Positions 26,188 to 35,300 of a DNA stretch of 52,007 nt are shown piece after piece. Origin of the DNA: JAIEPT01 sp038217425 (GTDB lineage Bacteria; Planctomycetota; Planctomycetia; Gemmatales; Gemmataceae); NCBI GenBank assembly GCA_038217425.1, contig JBBQPM010000027.1, positions 1 to 52,007 of the forward strand, written 5' to 3'. Under the pieces are notes generated by a model that saw only the letters and a list, made by a program, of their open reading frames with translations, made no database searches and was not told the DNA's origin. Made by a program: the position numbers and the translations under genes. Positions within the stretch are counted from its first letter, which is position 1, and every line of letters begins with the position of its first letter.

Positions 26188-26393
26188 GGAGAACGTCCTA
26201 TCCTGGGAAATGGGTCATCGTGCCATGGGGAGCAATTGCCATGCCCAACCGAAGGACTTCTCTGCGGGAAGAAATGACGTCCGTATCACTTTCCAGTGTA
26301 TTGAGTTACGCACCCATCGCCAAAGCGACCCAACGCCTGCTGCCGAAACGTCTGCTCAGAACGCATGCATTTTGTGCGTAAGACGCGTGCTCA

Positions 26394-27083
26394 TCAACGA
26401 ACGACATACGGACGCGGATCCTCCGCGCCCGCCTCGGCAAAACCTTTGAGACGCAGCAGACATGAATCACATCGGCCACAGGCGCGGCCGTCTTGAACAG
26501 GATCGTAGCAAGAAGTGGTTAGACCAAAATCGACGCCCCGTGCCATCCCTTCGCGAATGATATCCGCTTTGGACAGACGAATCAGCGGCGCATGAATCTT
26601 CAGACGAAGCGAACCCTCCACCCCGGCCCTGGTCGCGAGATTGGCCATCGCCTCGAACGCCGAGATGTACTCGGGCCGGCAATCGGGATAGCCGGAGTAA
26701 TCGAGCGCGTTGACGCCGAGAAAGATATCGCTGGCGCCGAGCACCTCGGCCCAGGCGAGGGCGAAGGACAGAAAGATGGTGTTGCGAGCGGGAACATAGG
26801 TGCTGGGGATACCGTGAGCCATCGCTTCGGGGACGCGGTCCTTGGGGACGGGCGCGTCGCTGGTGAGGGCGCTGCCGCCGAACTGGCGCAGGTCGAAGGA
26901 GGCGATGCGGTGCTGCACGGCCCCGAGCGCCTGGGCGACGCGCCGGGCGGATTCGAGTTCGACGGCGTGGCGCTGGCCATAATCGAACGACAGGGCATAA
27001 GCGTCGAAGCCCTGGCTTTGGGCCAGGGCGAGCGTGACGGCGGAATCGAGACCGCCCGACAGAAGGACGACGGCGGGAGGCAC
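26394..27083 (-). CDS. queC: 7-cyano-7-deazaguanine synthase
   Basis: QueC makes preQ0 from 7-carboxy-7-deazaguanine with ATP and ammonia, for queuosine-type tRNA modification. The PP-loop is VVLLSGGLDSAVTLALA. SFDYGQRHAVELESAR, VPARNTIFLSFALAWAE and the zinc site Cys-x8-Cys-x2-Cys-x2-Cys (SCYDPVQDGRACGRCDSC) are all present. I chose GTG 27083 because family members start a few residues before the PP-loop. An upstream TTG at 27119 has a better ribosome binding site (GGGAGG) but lies inside a palindromic repeat. Other queuosine genes are not in the window. Confidence 0.92.
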   Translation of the reverse strand: MPPAVVLLSGGLDSAVTLALAQSQGFDAYALSFDYGQRHAVELESARRVAQALGAVQHRIASFDLRQFGGSALTSDAPVPKDRVPEAMAHGIPSTYVPARNTIFLSFALAWAEVLGASDIFLGVNALDYSGYPDCRPEYISAFEAMANLATRAGVEGSLRLKIHAPLIRLSKADIIREGMARGVDFGLTTSCYDPVQDGRACGRCDSCLLRLKGFAEAGAEDPRPYVVR

Positions 27084-27100
27084 GGGATGACCCAGTATCA

Positions 27101-27153
27101 GAGCCCGCAGCGCAAGCAAGGGTTGTTGCCTCCCTTGCTCGCGCTGCGGGCTC
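27101..27153. repeat. GCAGCGCAAGCAAGG palindrome, copy 2
   Basis: Arms of 22 bp at 27101-27122 (GAGCCCGCAGCGCAAGCAAG plus GG) and 27132-27153 differ by one base around a 9-nt loop. It sits immediately upstream of queC and carries a GGGAGG that could serve as a ribosome binding site for a TTG start. Its core is identical to the copy at 8711-8760. Confidence 0.85.
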
Positions 27154-27164
27154 GAAGAAAACCG

Positions 27165-28319
27165 TTAACGTCCGCGGATGCCGCCGATCATGTGGTGCAT
27201 CTCGGCACTGGCGCGGACCACCAGCGAATTGGTGAGCGGCTCGAAGACGATCGTGCCGTTGCCGCCGGCCGGCTGCCAGTAGGTCGGGTCGATCGTCGTC
27301 ATCATCATGTTGGCGAGGAACAGGCCGTTCTGGGCCTTCATCTGCTGGGCCAGGAACGGATTGAACTGGTTGATGCGCGGGTCGATGTTGGCGTTGACGA
27401 GGTCGTCAACGCCGTAGACGCGGACGGTCATCTTGTCGCGCGCCTTCTGCACGGTCATGACCTGCAGGCTCCCCTCTTCGATGACGTAGGTGAGACCCTT
27501 ATCGCCCAGCACCTTGCGCAGGATGGAACGGACGGTCGCCTTGGTGACCTTGAGCGTCACCGGATCGTCGTACTCGATCATGTTCTCTTTGAGCGACCCT
27601 TCGTGCAGGAAGATGTTGAGGGCGGTCCGTTCCTGGAGAAAATCGATGACGTCGCGGAACTTGGCGTTGTTGAAATCGATGGAGAGAGTCGAGTTGAGCG
27701 CCTTGAGGACGGTGAGTTCCTTGGGGTCGATCTTCTCTTTCCGCATCTCGGTAATCTGCTTCCAGGCGGGGGATAACTCGCGGTCGCCGACGATCGGGAT
27801 GGCAGCTTTCTCGGCGGCGGCGAAGACTTCGTTCGCCTTGAGGGCCGTGAGGATGCGCGTCTGCTCCAGCTTCGCGAGTTGTTCTCTCTGGGCGGACGTA
27901 AAATTCTTGATCGCGTCGGTCGACGTCTTCGGCGGCGTGGTTTGCCCCTGCGGCACGAAGGCCGGGCCTTTGGGCGTGTTCAGCGCCTTCAGGTCTTTCT
28001 CGACGCGCTCGGCCCGCGCGAGTTCGTTCAGCTGCGCGAGCCGTTGCGTCACCTGGCGCATGAGCACATTCCGCGAATCAGCGCCCAGGCCGCTGGCGGA
28101 CTGGATCTTGATCTGCGTCCCCTGCAACAGCTGGATCGCGTCTTGCGGGCTCCGCTTTTCCAGGACGCGCGAATCCGCGATGTCGGCCTGGACCTGTTTC
28201 ACGAGTTTCTGGGCCGCGATGGCGTCGAGATTGGAAAATCGCCCGAGATCCTGCGCCGACAAGGACGCGAATCCGGATAGCAGCACGAGTGCCGAGAAGA
28301 AATGACAGCGCAGCGACAT
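27165..28319 (-). CDS. Secreted protein with secretin/STN-like domain
   Basis: A signal peptide (MSLRCHFFSALVLLSGFASLSA, cleavage before QD) is followed by a helical region of about 170 residues. Then comes a segment resembling the STN / secretin N-terminal fold: LSIDFNNAKFRDVIDFLQER, TALNIFLHEGSLKE, VTLKVTKATVRSILRKVLGD, GLTYVIEEGSLQVMTVQKA. Such domains occur in planctomycete secretin-like and regulatory envelope proteins. The beta-strand-rich end (GTIVFEPLTNSLVVRASAEM) resembles the start of a secretin N1 repeat, but no outer-membrane pore domain is present. Its 384 residues are on the same strand as the next two envelope genes. Function unknown. Confidence 0.7.
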   Translation of the reverse strand: MSLRCHFFSALVLLSGFASLSAQDLGRFSNLDAIAAQKLVKQVQADIADSRVLEKRSPQDAIQLLQGTQIKIQSASGLGADSRNVLMRQVTQRLAQLNELARAERVEKDLKALNTPKGPAFVPQGQTTPPKTSTDAIKNFTSAQREQLAKLEQTRILTALKANEVFAAAEKAAIPIVGDRELSPAWKQITEMRKEKIDPKELTVLKALNSTLSIDFNNAKFRDVIDFLQERTALNIFLHEGSLKENMIEYDDPVTLKVTKATVRSILRKVLGDKGLTYVIEEGSLQVMTVQKARDKMTVRVYGVDDLVNANIDPRINQFNPFLAQQMKAQNGLFLANMMMTTIDPTYWQPAGGNGTIVFEPLTNSLVVRASAEMHHMIGGIRGR

Positions 28320-28423
28320 GAGCGGATCCTCGAAAGGCCTTCCCCAATATCACCACTCTACCCGTAAACGAAGACCCAGGCCAGAGAAATGCGAGATTTT
28401 CGGGGCCGGCGTGCAGACGAACC

Positions 28424-28488
28424 GTTTAGCCGCCGCGCCCTCGCGGCGCGAGTCGCACGATCGCGCCGCGAGGATGCGGCGGCTAAAC
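28424..28488. repeat. TTTAGCCGCCG palindrome, copy 3
   Basis: Arms of 28 bp at 28424-28451 and 28461-28488 (outer GTTTAGCCGCCGC, inner CTCGCGGCGCGA) differ at two bases. It lies in the 178-nt spacer between two same-strand envelope genes, with its right end 10 nt from the stop of the 581-residue gene. Confidence 0.88.
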
Positions 28489-28497
28489 CGACAAACC

Positions 28498-30243
28498 TTA
28501 CCGGTTCGGCACCTTCGGCAGCGACTGAATGCTCTTCAGGCGCCCCTTGGCTTCCTTGAGATCGATGATGAGCGGCTCGGCCGTCACCGCGGTGCTTTCG
28601 TTGTCCCCGAGATCGCGAACGCGCAATCGCATGAAAATCTGCACGGGGAGTTGATCGGGCACCGGCCAGGCGTGTCGGCCGGAATTGGGGAGGTTGATGC
28701 CGAGCTGTTGCCAGGGGCCCTCGCGCGATTCCGACCATTCCAGCGTGATTGGCGATTCGCTCAAATTGTCGTCCTCCGCCTTCCAGCGCAAGAGCAGCGT
28801 GTTGCTGCGCGACGGATCGGGGACGGGAGCGTACAGTTCGGAGACCGGCGGCTTCGTATCGAGGCGGACGCGCATCTCGGGGAGGTCGCCTGGCTGCGGC
28901 TCGCGCGGTTTGATGCCGCTCTCGGCTTCCTGGCGGAGTTGCGCCTTGCTCTTGATGTTCATGATGAACCAGTAATCGCCGTCGCCCGCGGTGAGCGGAA
29001 TGAGTCGCTTGTTGTCGCCGATGGTGGTCTTGCCGACGACGCTTTCATCTTCGAGGAGACGGACCCAGGTCTTGCCGTCGTCGACGGAGACGTAGAAATC
29101 GACGACGCCGATGCCGGAGGCGCCGATCTGGGAAACTTCGTATTCGAGGATGACCTTGGGGGTGTTGACAAACTGGATCGGCGGCAGCTTCTTCTGCGGC
29201 GCGGCCGGGGGGGCAGGGGCCTGATACGATTGCTGCACAAGCACCGGGGCTGGCGTCTGCGCGGTGCTGGCGATGGTCCGCACCGGAGGTTCGGTTTTGG
29301 CGAGCGTGCTGCCCCAGGGAGTCTGCGAATACACCGTCTGCGTCAGCTCCGGCTGAAGCTTGCGCTGCACCGTGTTCGCGAGCGGCACCTGATCCGGCAC
29401 GCCCGGCAGCGTCTGCGCGTATTGTGGCGGCGCGACCGGGGGTTGGTAGGCCGGCGGCGTCGGTTGCGCGGTCGGTTGGTAGGCGGGCGGCGTCGGCTGC
29501 ACCGGCGGCGCGGGGGGCAATTGAATCGGCTGCGTCTCGCCAAACGCCGGCATGGTCGGCGGAATCGCCAGCGGCATCGTCGGCACGCCCGGCCCCTGCG
29601 CCAGCGCCGTCTGGATCCCGCCGTTGCCGCCAAGGTCCGTCGAGCTGGCGGCGACGTTCCCCGCCTGGTCCGCCAGCGTGATCTTGATGACAATCGGCCC
29701 CTGCGTGTTCGGCACGAAGTTCGTCGTCCCCGTCAGGCCCGCCTTGGCCGGGATCCGCTGCCAGACGGCGCCCGGCGAATCCTTCGACTGGTATTCCAAC
29801 GCGAACGTGTCCCATTTCGGATGGTCTTCCAGAATGCTCCACGTCACGGCCACGTCCCCCGCGCCCTTCACTGCCTGCGCCTTCAAAATGGGACGTGTGG
29901 TGTCGATGCGGACAATGCTCGTGCTCTTGGCCGTGAAGATGTTGGCGGGGTCTTGCTGACCCTGGAGGTTTACGCAGGCGATGCGAAACCAGTATTCCCC
30001 GTCGAAGGGGGCGGAGAAACCGAACTTGGAATCATCCTGAGGCGACTTCTTGGCAATCTGGTTCCAGTTCTCGCCTTTATCGCTCGAGACGAACAGGAGC
30101 AGATGCTGGATCTGATCGCGTTGGCTTTCAATGTTGGCTGGAAATTCGATATCGCGCCGGTTGAGGTAGTCGATCTGTGGCTGAGCCTCGGCAGACTGCC
30201 AAAGACATGCAAGGCAAACGAGCGACCAAAAGCGCTTGGCCAT
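28498..30243 (-). CDS. Secreted protein with two beta-sandwich regions and a Pro-rich middle
   Basis: ATG 30243 (AGGGGGA six bases upstream) opens a signal peptide MAKRFWSLVCLACLWQSAEA. The 581-residue chain has two similar immunoglobulin-like regions. The first is near 30-130 (LLFVSSDKGENWNQIAKK, GEYWFRIACVNLQGQ). The second is near 335-430 (VDFYVSVDDGKTWVRLLED, GDYWFIMNIKSKA). Between them is a proline/glutamine-rich stretch with QPTPPAYQP repeats. A third similar block ends the chain (LRWKAEDDNLSESPITLEWS). No catalytic motif is seen, so it is probably a structural or binding protein of the cell envelope. A longer frame to 30327 has no signal sequence and is rejected. Confidence 0.75.
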   Translation of the reverse strand: MAKRFWSLVCLACLWQSAEAQPQIDYLNRRDIEFPANIESQRDQIQHLLLFVSSDKGENWNQIAKKSPQDDSKFGFSAPFDGEYWFRIACVNLQGQQDPANIFTAKSTSIVRIDTTRPILKAQAVKGAGDVAVTWSILEDHPKWDTFALEYQSKDSPGAVWQRIPAKAGLTGTTNFVPNTQGPIVIKITLADQAGNVAASSTDLGGNGGIQTALAQGPGVPTMPLAIPPTMPAFGETQPIQLPPAPPVQPTPPAYQPTAQPTPPAYQPPVAPPQYAQTLPGVPDQVPLANTVQRKLQPELTQTVYSQTPWGSTLAKTEPPVRTIASTAQTPAPVLVQQSYQAPAPPAAPQKKLPPIQFVNTPKVILEYEVSQIGASGIGVVDFYVSVDDGKTWVRLLEDESVVGKTTIGDNKRLIPLTAGDGDYWFIMNIKSKAQLRQEAESGIKPREPQPGDLPEMRVRLDTKPPVSELYAPVPDPSRSNTLLLRWKAEDDNLSESPITLEWSESREGPWQQLGINLPNSGRHAWPVPDQLPVQIFMRLRVRDLGDNESTAVTAEPLIIDLKEAKGRLKSIQSLPKVPNR

Positions 30244-30467
30244 GACTTTCCCCCTGTGAGAGTGAAACCGACGAGGCTGCACCTGGCGAGCCCTTCCCCT
30301 GAGCGCGCCTGGCCGAGTCGGCTTCAAGAATGCCGGCTATAACGAAGAAATCGGCTTTGCGGAAGAGAAACTTGAAGAAAAAGCGAAAATGATTCAAGAA
30401 AGGCGAGCGACGTCTACGTCCGATGACGGGTTCCGATTCTTCACCCAAGCGGGCGCCTGCACGGGCC

Positions 30468-30555
30468 AGGCCAGACAAAGTGTCTGGCCTACCGCGGAGA
30501 TTCCGAAACGTCTCGATTCGCTATTTTCAGGTAGGCCAGACGCTTCGTCTGGCCT
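30468..30555. repeat. GGCCAGAC double palindrome
   Basis: Two 26-bp units at 30468-30493 and 30530-30555 are inverted copies of each other. Each unit is also palindromic by itself (AGGCCAGAC and GTCTGGCCT), so the element can form one long hairpin or two short ones. It is the main content of the 350-nt spacer 30244-30593 between two same-strand genes; I see no gene there. Confidence 0.85.
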
Positions 30556-30593
30556 CGCAGCGATGGGCGTGGGTCGCGATTGATTCGCTGCTG

Positions 30594-33404
30594 TTAAAAC
30601 ACGTTCGGACTCGTCACCTTGAACTTGCGCTTGACCTCGCGCGTGGCGTCGCCTTCGCGCACCTTGATGATGATCTCAAACTCCCCTTCCTTGGTCGGCG
30701 TCAGCGTCCACTGCGCCAGGCTGGGGATGATCTTGTTGCTCTTACTGTCCCGCGTCACCTTCAGCGTCTGCGGGTTTTCGCCCGCGATGCTGAGCGCGTC
30801 GGGCCAGGTCAGCTTCGCCTCGGCCTGATCCTTGATGTCGCCGACGTAGGCGATCACCTTGAACGGCCGACCGACGTAAATCGCACGGGGCACGGAAAGG
30901 GCGACGCCCCCCTGGCTCGAGAGATTGCCCAGGCCGTAAAAGAAGCCGACCGACTTCTTCTCCTTGACTTTGATCTTGATATCTTCCCAGTACATCACGA
31001 TCGCGGAGTCGCCGTTCCAGCTCTCGTCGGGCGTGGTCTTCACGTCCCAATCGTAGAGCTTGGCCTGGCCAGGCCATTCCGTCAGGTAGACCTTGGTCGG
31101 ACCGACGAAACGCCTCGATTCTTTCTCGGTGATGAAGCTGAGTTGACCGATCAGGCCCGGATCTTTCGGATCTTGATTCTCGAACGCCTGGATGCGGTCA
31201 GGGACGTTATCGCCTTCGAGGATCTTGCAGGTGGAGACGAGATCCTTTTCGCCGGGGATGGTGAAAAAGGCGCCGTCGTTGCCGACTTCGGTTTCGGACT
31301 TCACTCCCAGGTACGTATCCAGAAGGAAGCGGAAGCTGAGATTCGCCTCGCGCGAATCGCTTTTGTTCTCGATCAGGTACTCGACGAAGCACGTATCCAG
31401 ATAGCGGAGCGAAGTCCCGTCGGGCTGGGTGATCGGCTCGCCGGCTTCGCGTTTGACAATCTGCGTGATGTCGACGCTGTAGGGCGAACCGATCTTGAAC
31501 CTGACCTCGGCCTGCTTTCCTTTGACGTGGGATTTCTTGGAGTCTTCGTCGAACTTGGAGGTTTCGCCCGGCTTGCCGAACGAGATGTTGGTTTTGCCGA
31601 AGCGGGCCATGGCGCTGTTGGTGAGACCGAACTCGTCGAAAGTGATTCGTTTGGTTTTGCTGCTGCCGGTGAGGATGATGCCGAAGCGGAAGCTGCCGTC
31701 GAGTCGGTCGTCGTCCTTTGAATCGGCGAATTTGACTTCGATTTTGGGGTTGGGGTCGATGGGGATGACGCTGGCGTTGGCGCCGGTGGCCTTACTGAAG
31801 ACATCGTAGAGGATGCAAAAGAGGAGGGCCAGCAGGAGGACGCCCAGGGGGAGGACGTGGAACCACGCGGGCCTGGTTTCGCGGGCGATACTGGGAACCG
31901 CGGCGACGGCGGGGCTGGCCGGACCTTCATCGAAGGCGAAGGAGTTGCCGCCGGCGTGCTGGGGCGCGGGGGCGTAACTCTGCGCCGTGTAGGCGTTGGG
32001 ATCGGGCGGCGGCGCGTAGTTGGGCTGCGGCGCGTACCCGGGATTGGCGGCAGCGTACGCCTGGGGATCGTAGGCAGGCTGCTGCGGCGCGTAGGCAGGT
32101 TGCTGCGGCTGGTAGGCGGGCTGGGATTGGTAGGCGGGCTGGGGTTGATAAGCGGGTTGCTGCGGTTGGTAGGCCGGTTCGGGCGCCGGGCCCATGGAGC
32201 CGCGGACGCCGCCAATGTCGAGGGTGAGGGGGATGGTGAAGCGTTGGTTGCCGTTGCCGATGACGATGACGTTGGTTTGCAGCGATTCGCCGGGGCGGGG
32301 CGGGACGGTGATGCGGAGGTTGATGATGACTTTGTTGCCGCCCAGCTTGACGTCGGAGGGGTCGATCCAGTTTTGTTCGACTTGGGCGTGGGCGTAGACG
32401 TACTTGCGTTCGGCGGTGGTGATTTCGATGACGGAGAAGAGTTGATTGCCGACTTCGCCCCTGAGCCGAATATCGCGGGTGGAGAGATCGAGCTTGGGGG
32501 GCTTGGCCAGGCCGAGCGCCTCGAAGAATTGCTGAATGCCGCCGGCGCCTTTCGCGGAGGGGCCTTGCACGGGATACGTCCAGCCGTTCTGTTCGAACCA
32601 GCGCTGGACGCTGTTGCTCTCGAAGAACGGGACGGCGCCCTTGGGATTGGCCTTGGCGCGCTCGGCGATCTGCCGGGGCGTGACGCATCCTTGAAACATC
32701 CCGGGATCGGCGAACGCCGTCACCGGCACGTCGGCCTTGACTGCGATCGTGAAATTCCCCCCGTTGGATTCGACGACGAGGTGCCCTTCGAGTTCCTTAT
32801 TCTTGGCCTGCAGATGCTGCCCGATAATGTGCACCGGAATGACGGAGTCGGCGCCGAACTGGAAGTGCTTCTGCGGCAACCCCGGCGCGTCGCCGACCGC
32901 GAGCCACTTGGCGTCGGTCGAAATCGTGCCGTAAAGGAGCCGCATGCCGAGATTGGTGAGGTGGATTTCCGTCTTGCGATCGGAGCCGACGCGCATGGTG
33001 CCGAGGCTGATGTCGCTCGGTTCAACCTTGAGCTTGGGGGGCTGCAGCGCCTGCGTCGGCAGTTTGGCAAGCAGCATATCGAGGCCGCGATCGACGTCGG
33101 GAAAGTCGACGGCTTCCTTCGCCGACTGCGCCAGATCGATGCGTCCCAGTCCGCCGAAAAAGGTGGAGAGGTAGCCTTGTTTGAGGAGATCGACCGCGAG
33201 CTTCCAGTTTTGCTGGCAGGCCATGGCGAGTTGGTCGAAGTTTCGGCAAGCCGTGCCGTTGGGGAAGACGAACTGATTCGGGAACGGTTGCGAGCCGGCG
33301 TTGACCGGTCCGCCGCGGCCCGCGAGGCTGACGCCGTCCCAGTAACAGTAGGCGGCATCCTTGGGATTGACGCGTGAACACTGACTGCAAACCAAAGCCG
33401 CCAT
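30594..33404 (-). CDS. Zinc-ribbon, membrane-anchored large protein with Tyr-Gln-Pro repeats
   Basis: The 936-residue protein (ATG 33404, GGGGGAC upstream) starts with a zinc ribbon (CSQCSRVNPKDAAYCYWDG). Beta-sandwich-like domains follow (IHLTNLGMRLLYGTI, GHLVVESNGGNFTIAVKADV; FSVIEITTAERKYVYAHAQV). Next is a low-complexity stretch near 430-500 with AYQPQ, AYQSQ and AYAPQ repeats. One membrane helix near 550 (VLPLGVLLLALLFCILYDVF) leads into a C-terminal half of about 380 residues rich in strands (VDITQIVKREAGEPI, LKVTRDSKSNKIIPSLAQWT). The ribbon and repeats should be cytoplasmic and the C-terminal half periplasmic. The first upstream residues to 33464 lack support. Function unknown; probably works with the two secreted proteins downstream. 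Confidence 0.75.
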   Translation of the reverse strand: MAALVCSQCSRVNPKDAAYCYWDGVSLAGRGGPVNAGSQPFPNQFVFPNGTACRNFDQLAMACQQNWKLAVDLLKQGYLSTFFGGLGRIDLAQSAKEAVDFPDVDRGLDMLLAKLPTQALQPPKLKVEPSDISLGTMRVGSDRKTEIHLTNLGMRLLYGTISTDAKWLAVGDAPGLPQKHFQFGADSVIPVHIIGQHLQAKNKELEGHLVVESNGGNFTIAVKADVPVTAFADPGMFQGCVTPRQIAERAKANPKGAVPFFESNSVQRWFEQNGWTYPVQGPSAKGAGGIQQFFEALGLAKPPKLDLSTRDIRLRGEVGNQLFSVIEITTAERKYVYAHAQVEQNWIDPSDVKLGGNKVIINLRITVPPRPGESLQTNVIVIGNGNQRFTIPLTLDIGGVRGSMGPAPEPAYQPQQPAYQPQPAYQSQPAYQPQQPAYAPQQPAYDPQAYAAANPGYAPQPNYAPPPDPNAYTAQSYAPAPQHAGGNSFAFDEGPASPAVAAVPSIARETRPAWFHVLPLGVLLLALLFCILYDVFSKATGANASVIPIDPNPKIEVKFADSKDDDRLDGSFRFGIILTGSSKTKRITFDEFGLTNSAMARFGKTNISFGKPGETSKFDEDSKKSHVKGKQAEVRFKIGSPYSVDITQIVKREAGEPITQPDGTSLRYLDTCFVEYLIENKSDSREANLSFRFLLDTYLGVKSETEVGNDGAFFTIPGEKDLVSTCKILEGDNVPDRIQAFENQDPKDPGLIGQLSFITEKESRRFVGPTKVYLTEWPGQAKLYDWDVKTTPDESWNGDSAIVMYWEDIKIKVKEKKSVGFFYGLGNLSSQGGVALSVPRAIYVGRPFKVIAYVGDIKDQAEAKLTWPDALSIAGENPQTLKVTRDSKSNKIIPSLAQWTLTPTKEGEFEIIIKVREGDATREVKRKFKVTSPNVF

Positions 33405-33726
33405 GGAAGACGTCCCCCGCGTTTGGGCTCTTCTAGAAGAGTCGTAACGTGCGTATTCTAGCAAAAGTTGGGCAAACGACAGGCCTTTTTACGCGGCTCG
33501 CACCGGACTTGCCGTTTCAGCCGCGATGCGTGCCCAAATCGGTTGGCGCCCCCGCTCGGTCGTAGTGCGTTTCCGGCCGGTTCGCACCATGATTCCGCTC
33601 GCATCCATCGTCGCGGCATTCCATTTCGACAATTGCGGAGGCGCGCCGGCCCGCTCCCTGGACAGGCTACAAATCGACTAGCGCCACAAAAGCGGCTCGA
33701 TGGAGACCATAGTCAGTTATGCCTAG
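33405..33726. other. Spacer without a recognisable gene
   Basis: Neither strand shows a convincing frame here. The next 168 nt hold a transposase remnant, so this spacer is likely decayed mobile-element sequence. Confidence 0.4.
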
Positions 33727-33894
33727 GTGAAGGCCCGCTTTCTCCGCGAGCTCGCCAGCGCGGCTTCGCAGCTACGAGCGGCAGAGAACGATCGCTGGCG
33801 GCTGCAGGTGGAACGGCTGAAGTTGCCCGTGAAGCAACGGGCCGCGCGCCGTTCTGCAGGCAGTTTTTTCAAGGACGAAAAGAGTCAGCATTAA
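33727..33894 (+). pseudogene. Possible IS66-type transposase N-terminal remnant
   Basis: GTG 33727 to TAA 33894 encodes 55 residues that begin as a coiled coil (LRELASAASQLRAAENDRWR, then LQVERLKLPVK) and continue as KQRAARRSAGSFFKDEKSQ. This resembles the start of planctomycete and cyanobacterial IS66 transposases, where an ENxRLRxQVExL coil is followed by KRQAAPFSK. The zinc-binding and catalytic parts are absent. The match is by pattern only. Confidence 0.4.
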
Positions 33895-34049
33895 ATACCA
33901 GGTTTCTTGCTCGAATTCGCCAGCCCAATGCGGGTAAAACCCGAATCTATTTCGGCATCCGCTTGGTACCCACTTTGCAAGTAATAAACCTACAGACCGC
34001 GTTCAAGAGTTCGCGGCAAGTTACGAGAGTGTACTTCAGGAGGTTCGTC

Positions 34050-35300
34050 ATGTTTCTCTCAACTCTTCGCAGTTTCTTTCGCCGTCGCCCCCCCATCGTC
34101 AAACAGGTCCGAAAGCCCGGTGCTCGGCTAGGACTCGACGTTTTAGAAGATCGCTCCCTTCCGTCAGTGACCTTGCTGGCCAACGACAACTGGGTACTGC
34201 AAAACGACAATGATTCTTCGGGTACCCTCACTCCGGGCGACACCGTGAATAACAGTGCCGATGCAGGAACTCCAGCCATCACCGGAACGCTGGGCGTTAA
34301 CGCGTTCACTAGCATTGGCGCCGCAGTAGGGGCTGCGGCCGCGGGCGACACCGTGCAGGTGCTCCAGGGCACTTACAATGAAAATGTCGTTGTTCAGGAA
34401 TCGATCACGCTCATCGGGCCTAACACTGGGCAGTCGGCTGGGCTGCATAGCGAAACGCGTAGTCCGGAGGCAGTGATCGTCGGCGGAATCATGGTTGACG
34501 CCGACAATGTAACCATCGACGGCTTTACGATCAACGGCGGCGCCAATTTCGCCGGCGAGGCGTCTGGTATTTTCCTGGCGTCGGGCGCCAGTGAAGTCAC
34601 CATTGAAAACAACATCATCACCGGTACCGGCGCGGGCCGGGGTATACTTTCGGCCTTTAACGGCGACAACGACAATCTGGTCGTTGCAGACAACAATATC
34701 GGCCACTGGACGACAGCGATATTCAACCAGTCAAACACCAACGTGGATGTGACGGGCAACTATATTCACGATAACTTCGGCGGCGTTGCCAACGACTTTG
34801 TCGCCGATCTTCTCATCCAGGGGAATTTGTTTGCCAACAATGAAGAAGCCATCGCCACATTCCAATCGACCGACGTTGAGGTCCATTTCAACAATTTAGC
34901 CGCCAATGACATTGCCATTCAAAATTATGGCGGCGAGCAAATTGACGCCTCCTTTAACGACTTTGGCACAACGATCGCTGCGGAGATCGCTGCCAAGGTG
35001 CTTGGCGATGTGAGCGTCGCGAATCCGCTGACAATGTCTGTCACGGGTGCGACCCGAATCTATAGTGATAACGCCGGGACGGTGCTCCAGGTGGACACCG
35101 TGACCGGAGCTTACGCATTGACATTGGCCGACGGTTCTACGATTTCCGGATCGGGCGCCCGCATCCAAAACGGCGTTCTGAAGATTCACGACAAAGCCCA
35201 GGGCACGAAGCTCGATGTGAAAGCAACCGCTGACGGCGAGGTTGCCATCGCCATTCGCGGCAAAAACAGCCGAGCATTGGTACTAAATGGAGTGGCTTAG
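34050..35300 (+). CDS. Extracellular right-handed beta-helix protein with LEDR-x-LPS motif
   Basis: ATG 34050 is preceded by a perfect AGGAGG. The basic N-terminus and LEDRSLPS (32-39) form the motif that planctomycetes carry at the start of many exported giant proteins, in place of a normal signal peptide. From about 75 the chain has the hallmarks of a parallel beta-helix: GDTVQVLQGTYNENVVVQES, NVTIDGFTINGG, SEVTIENNIITGTG and VDVTGNYIHDNFGG. A short C-terminal beta domain closes it (ALTLADGSTISGSGARI, LDVKATADGEVAIAI). Pectate-lyase-like carbohydrate binding or cleavage is possible, but no catalytic residues were identified. Its A+T content is higher than that of the neighbours. Confidence 0.85.
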   Translation: MFLSTLRSFFRRRPPIVKQVRKPGARLGLDVLEDRSLPSVTLLANDNWVLQNDNDSSGTLTPGDTVNNSADAGTPAITGTLGVNAFTSIGAAVGAAAAGDTVQVLQGTYNENVVVQESITLIGPNTGQSAGLHSETRSPEAVIVGGIMVDADNVTIDGFTINGGANFAGEASGIFLASGASEVTIENNIITGTGAGRGILSAFNGDNDNLVVADNNIGHWTTAIFNQSNTNVDVTGNYIHDNFGGVANDFVADLLIQGNLFANNEEAIATFQSTDVEVHFNNLAANDIAIQNYGGEQIDASFNDFGTTIAAEIAAKVLGDVSVANPLTMSVTGATRIYSDNAGTVLQVDTVTGAYALTLADGSTISGSGARIQNGVLKIHDKAQGTKLDVKATADGEVAIAIRGKNSRALVLNGVA

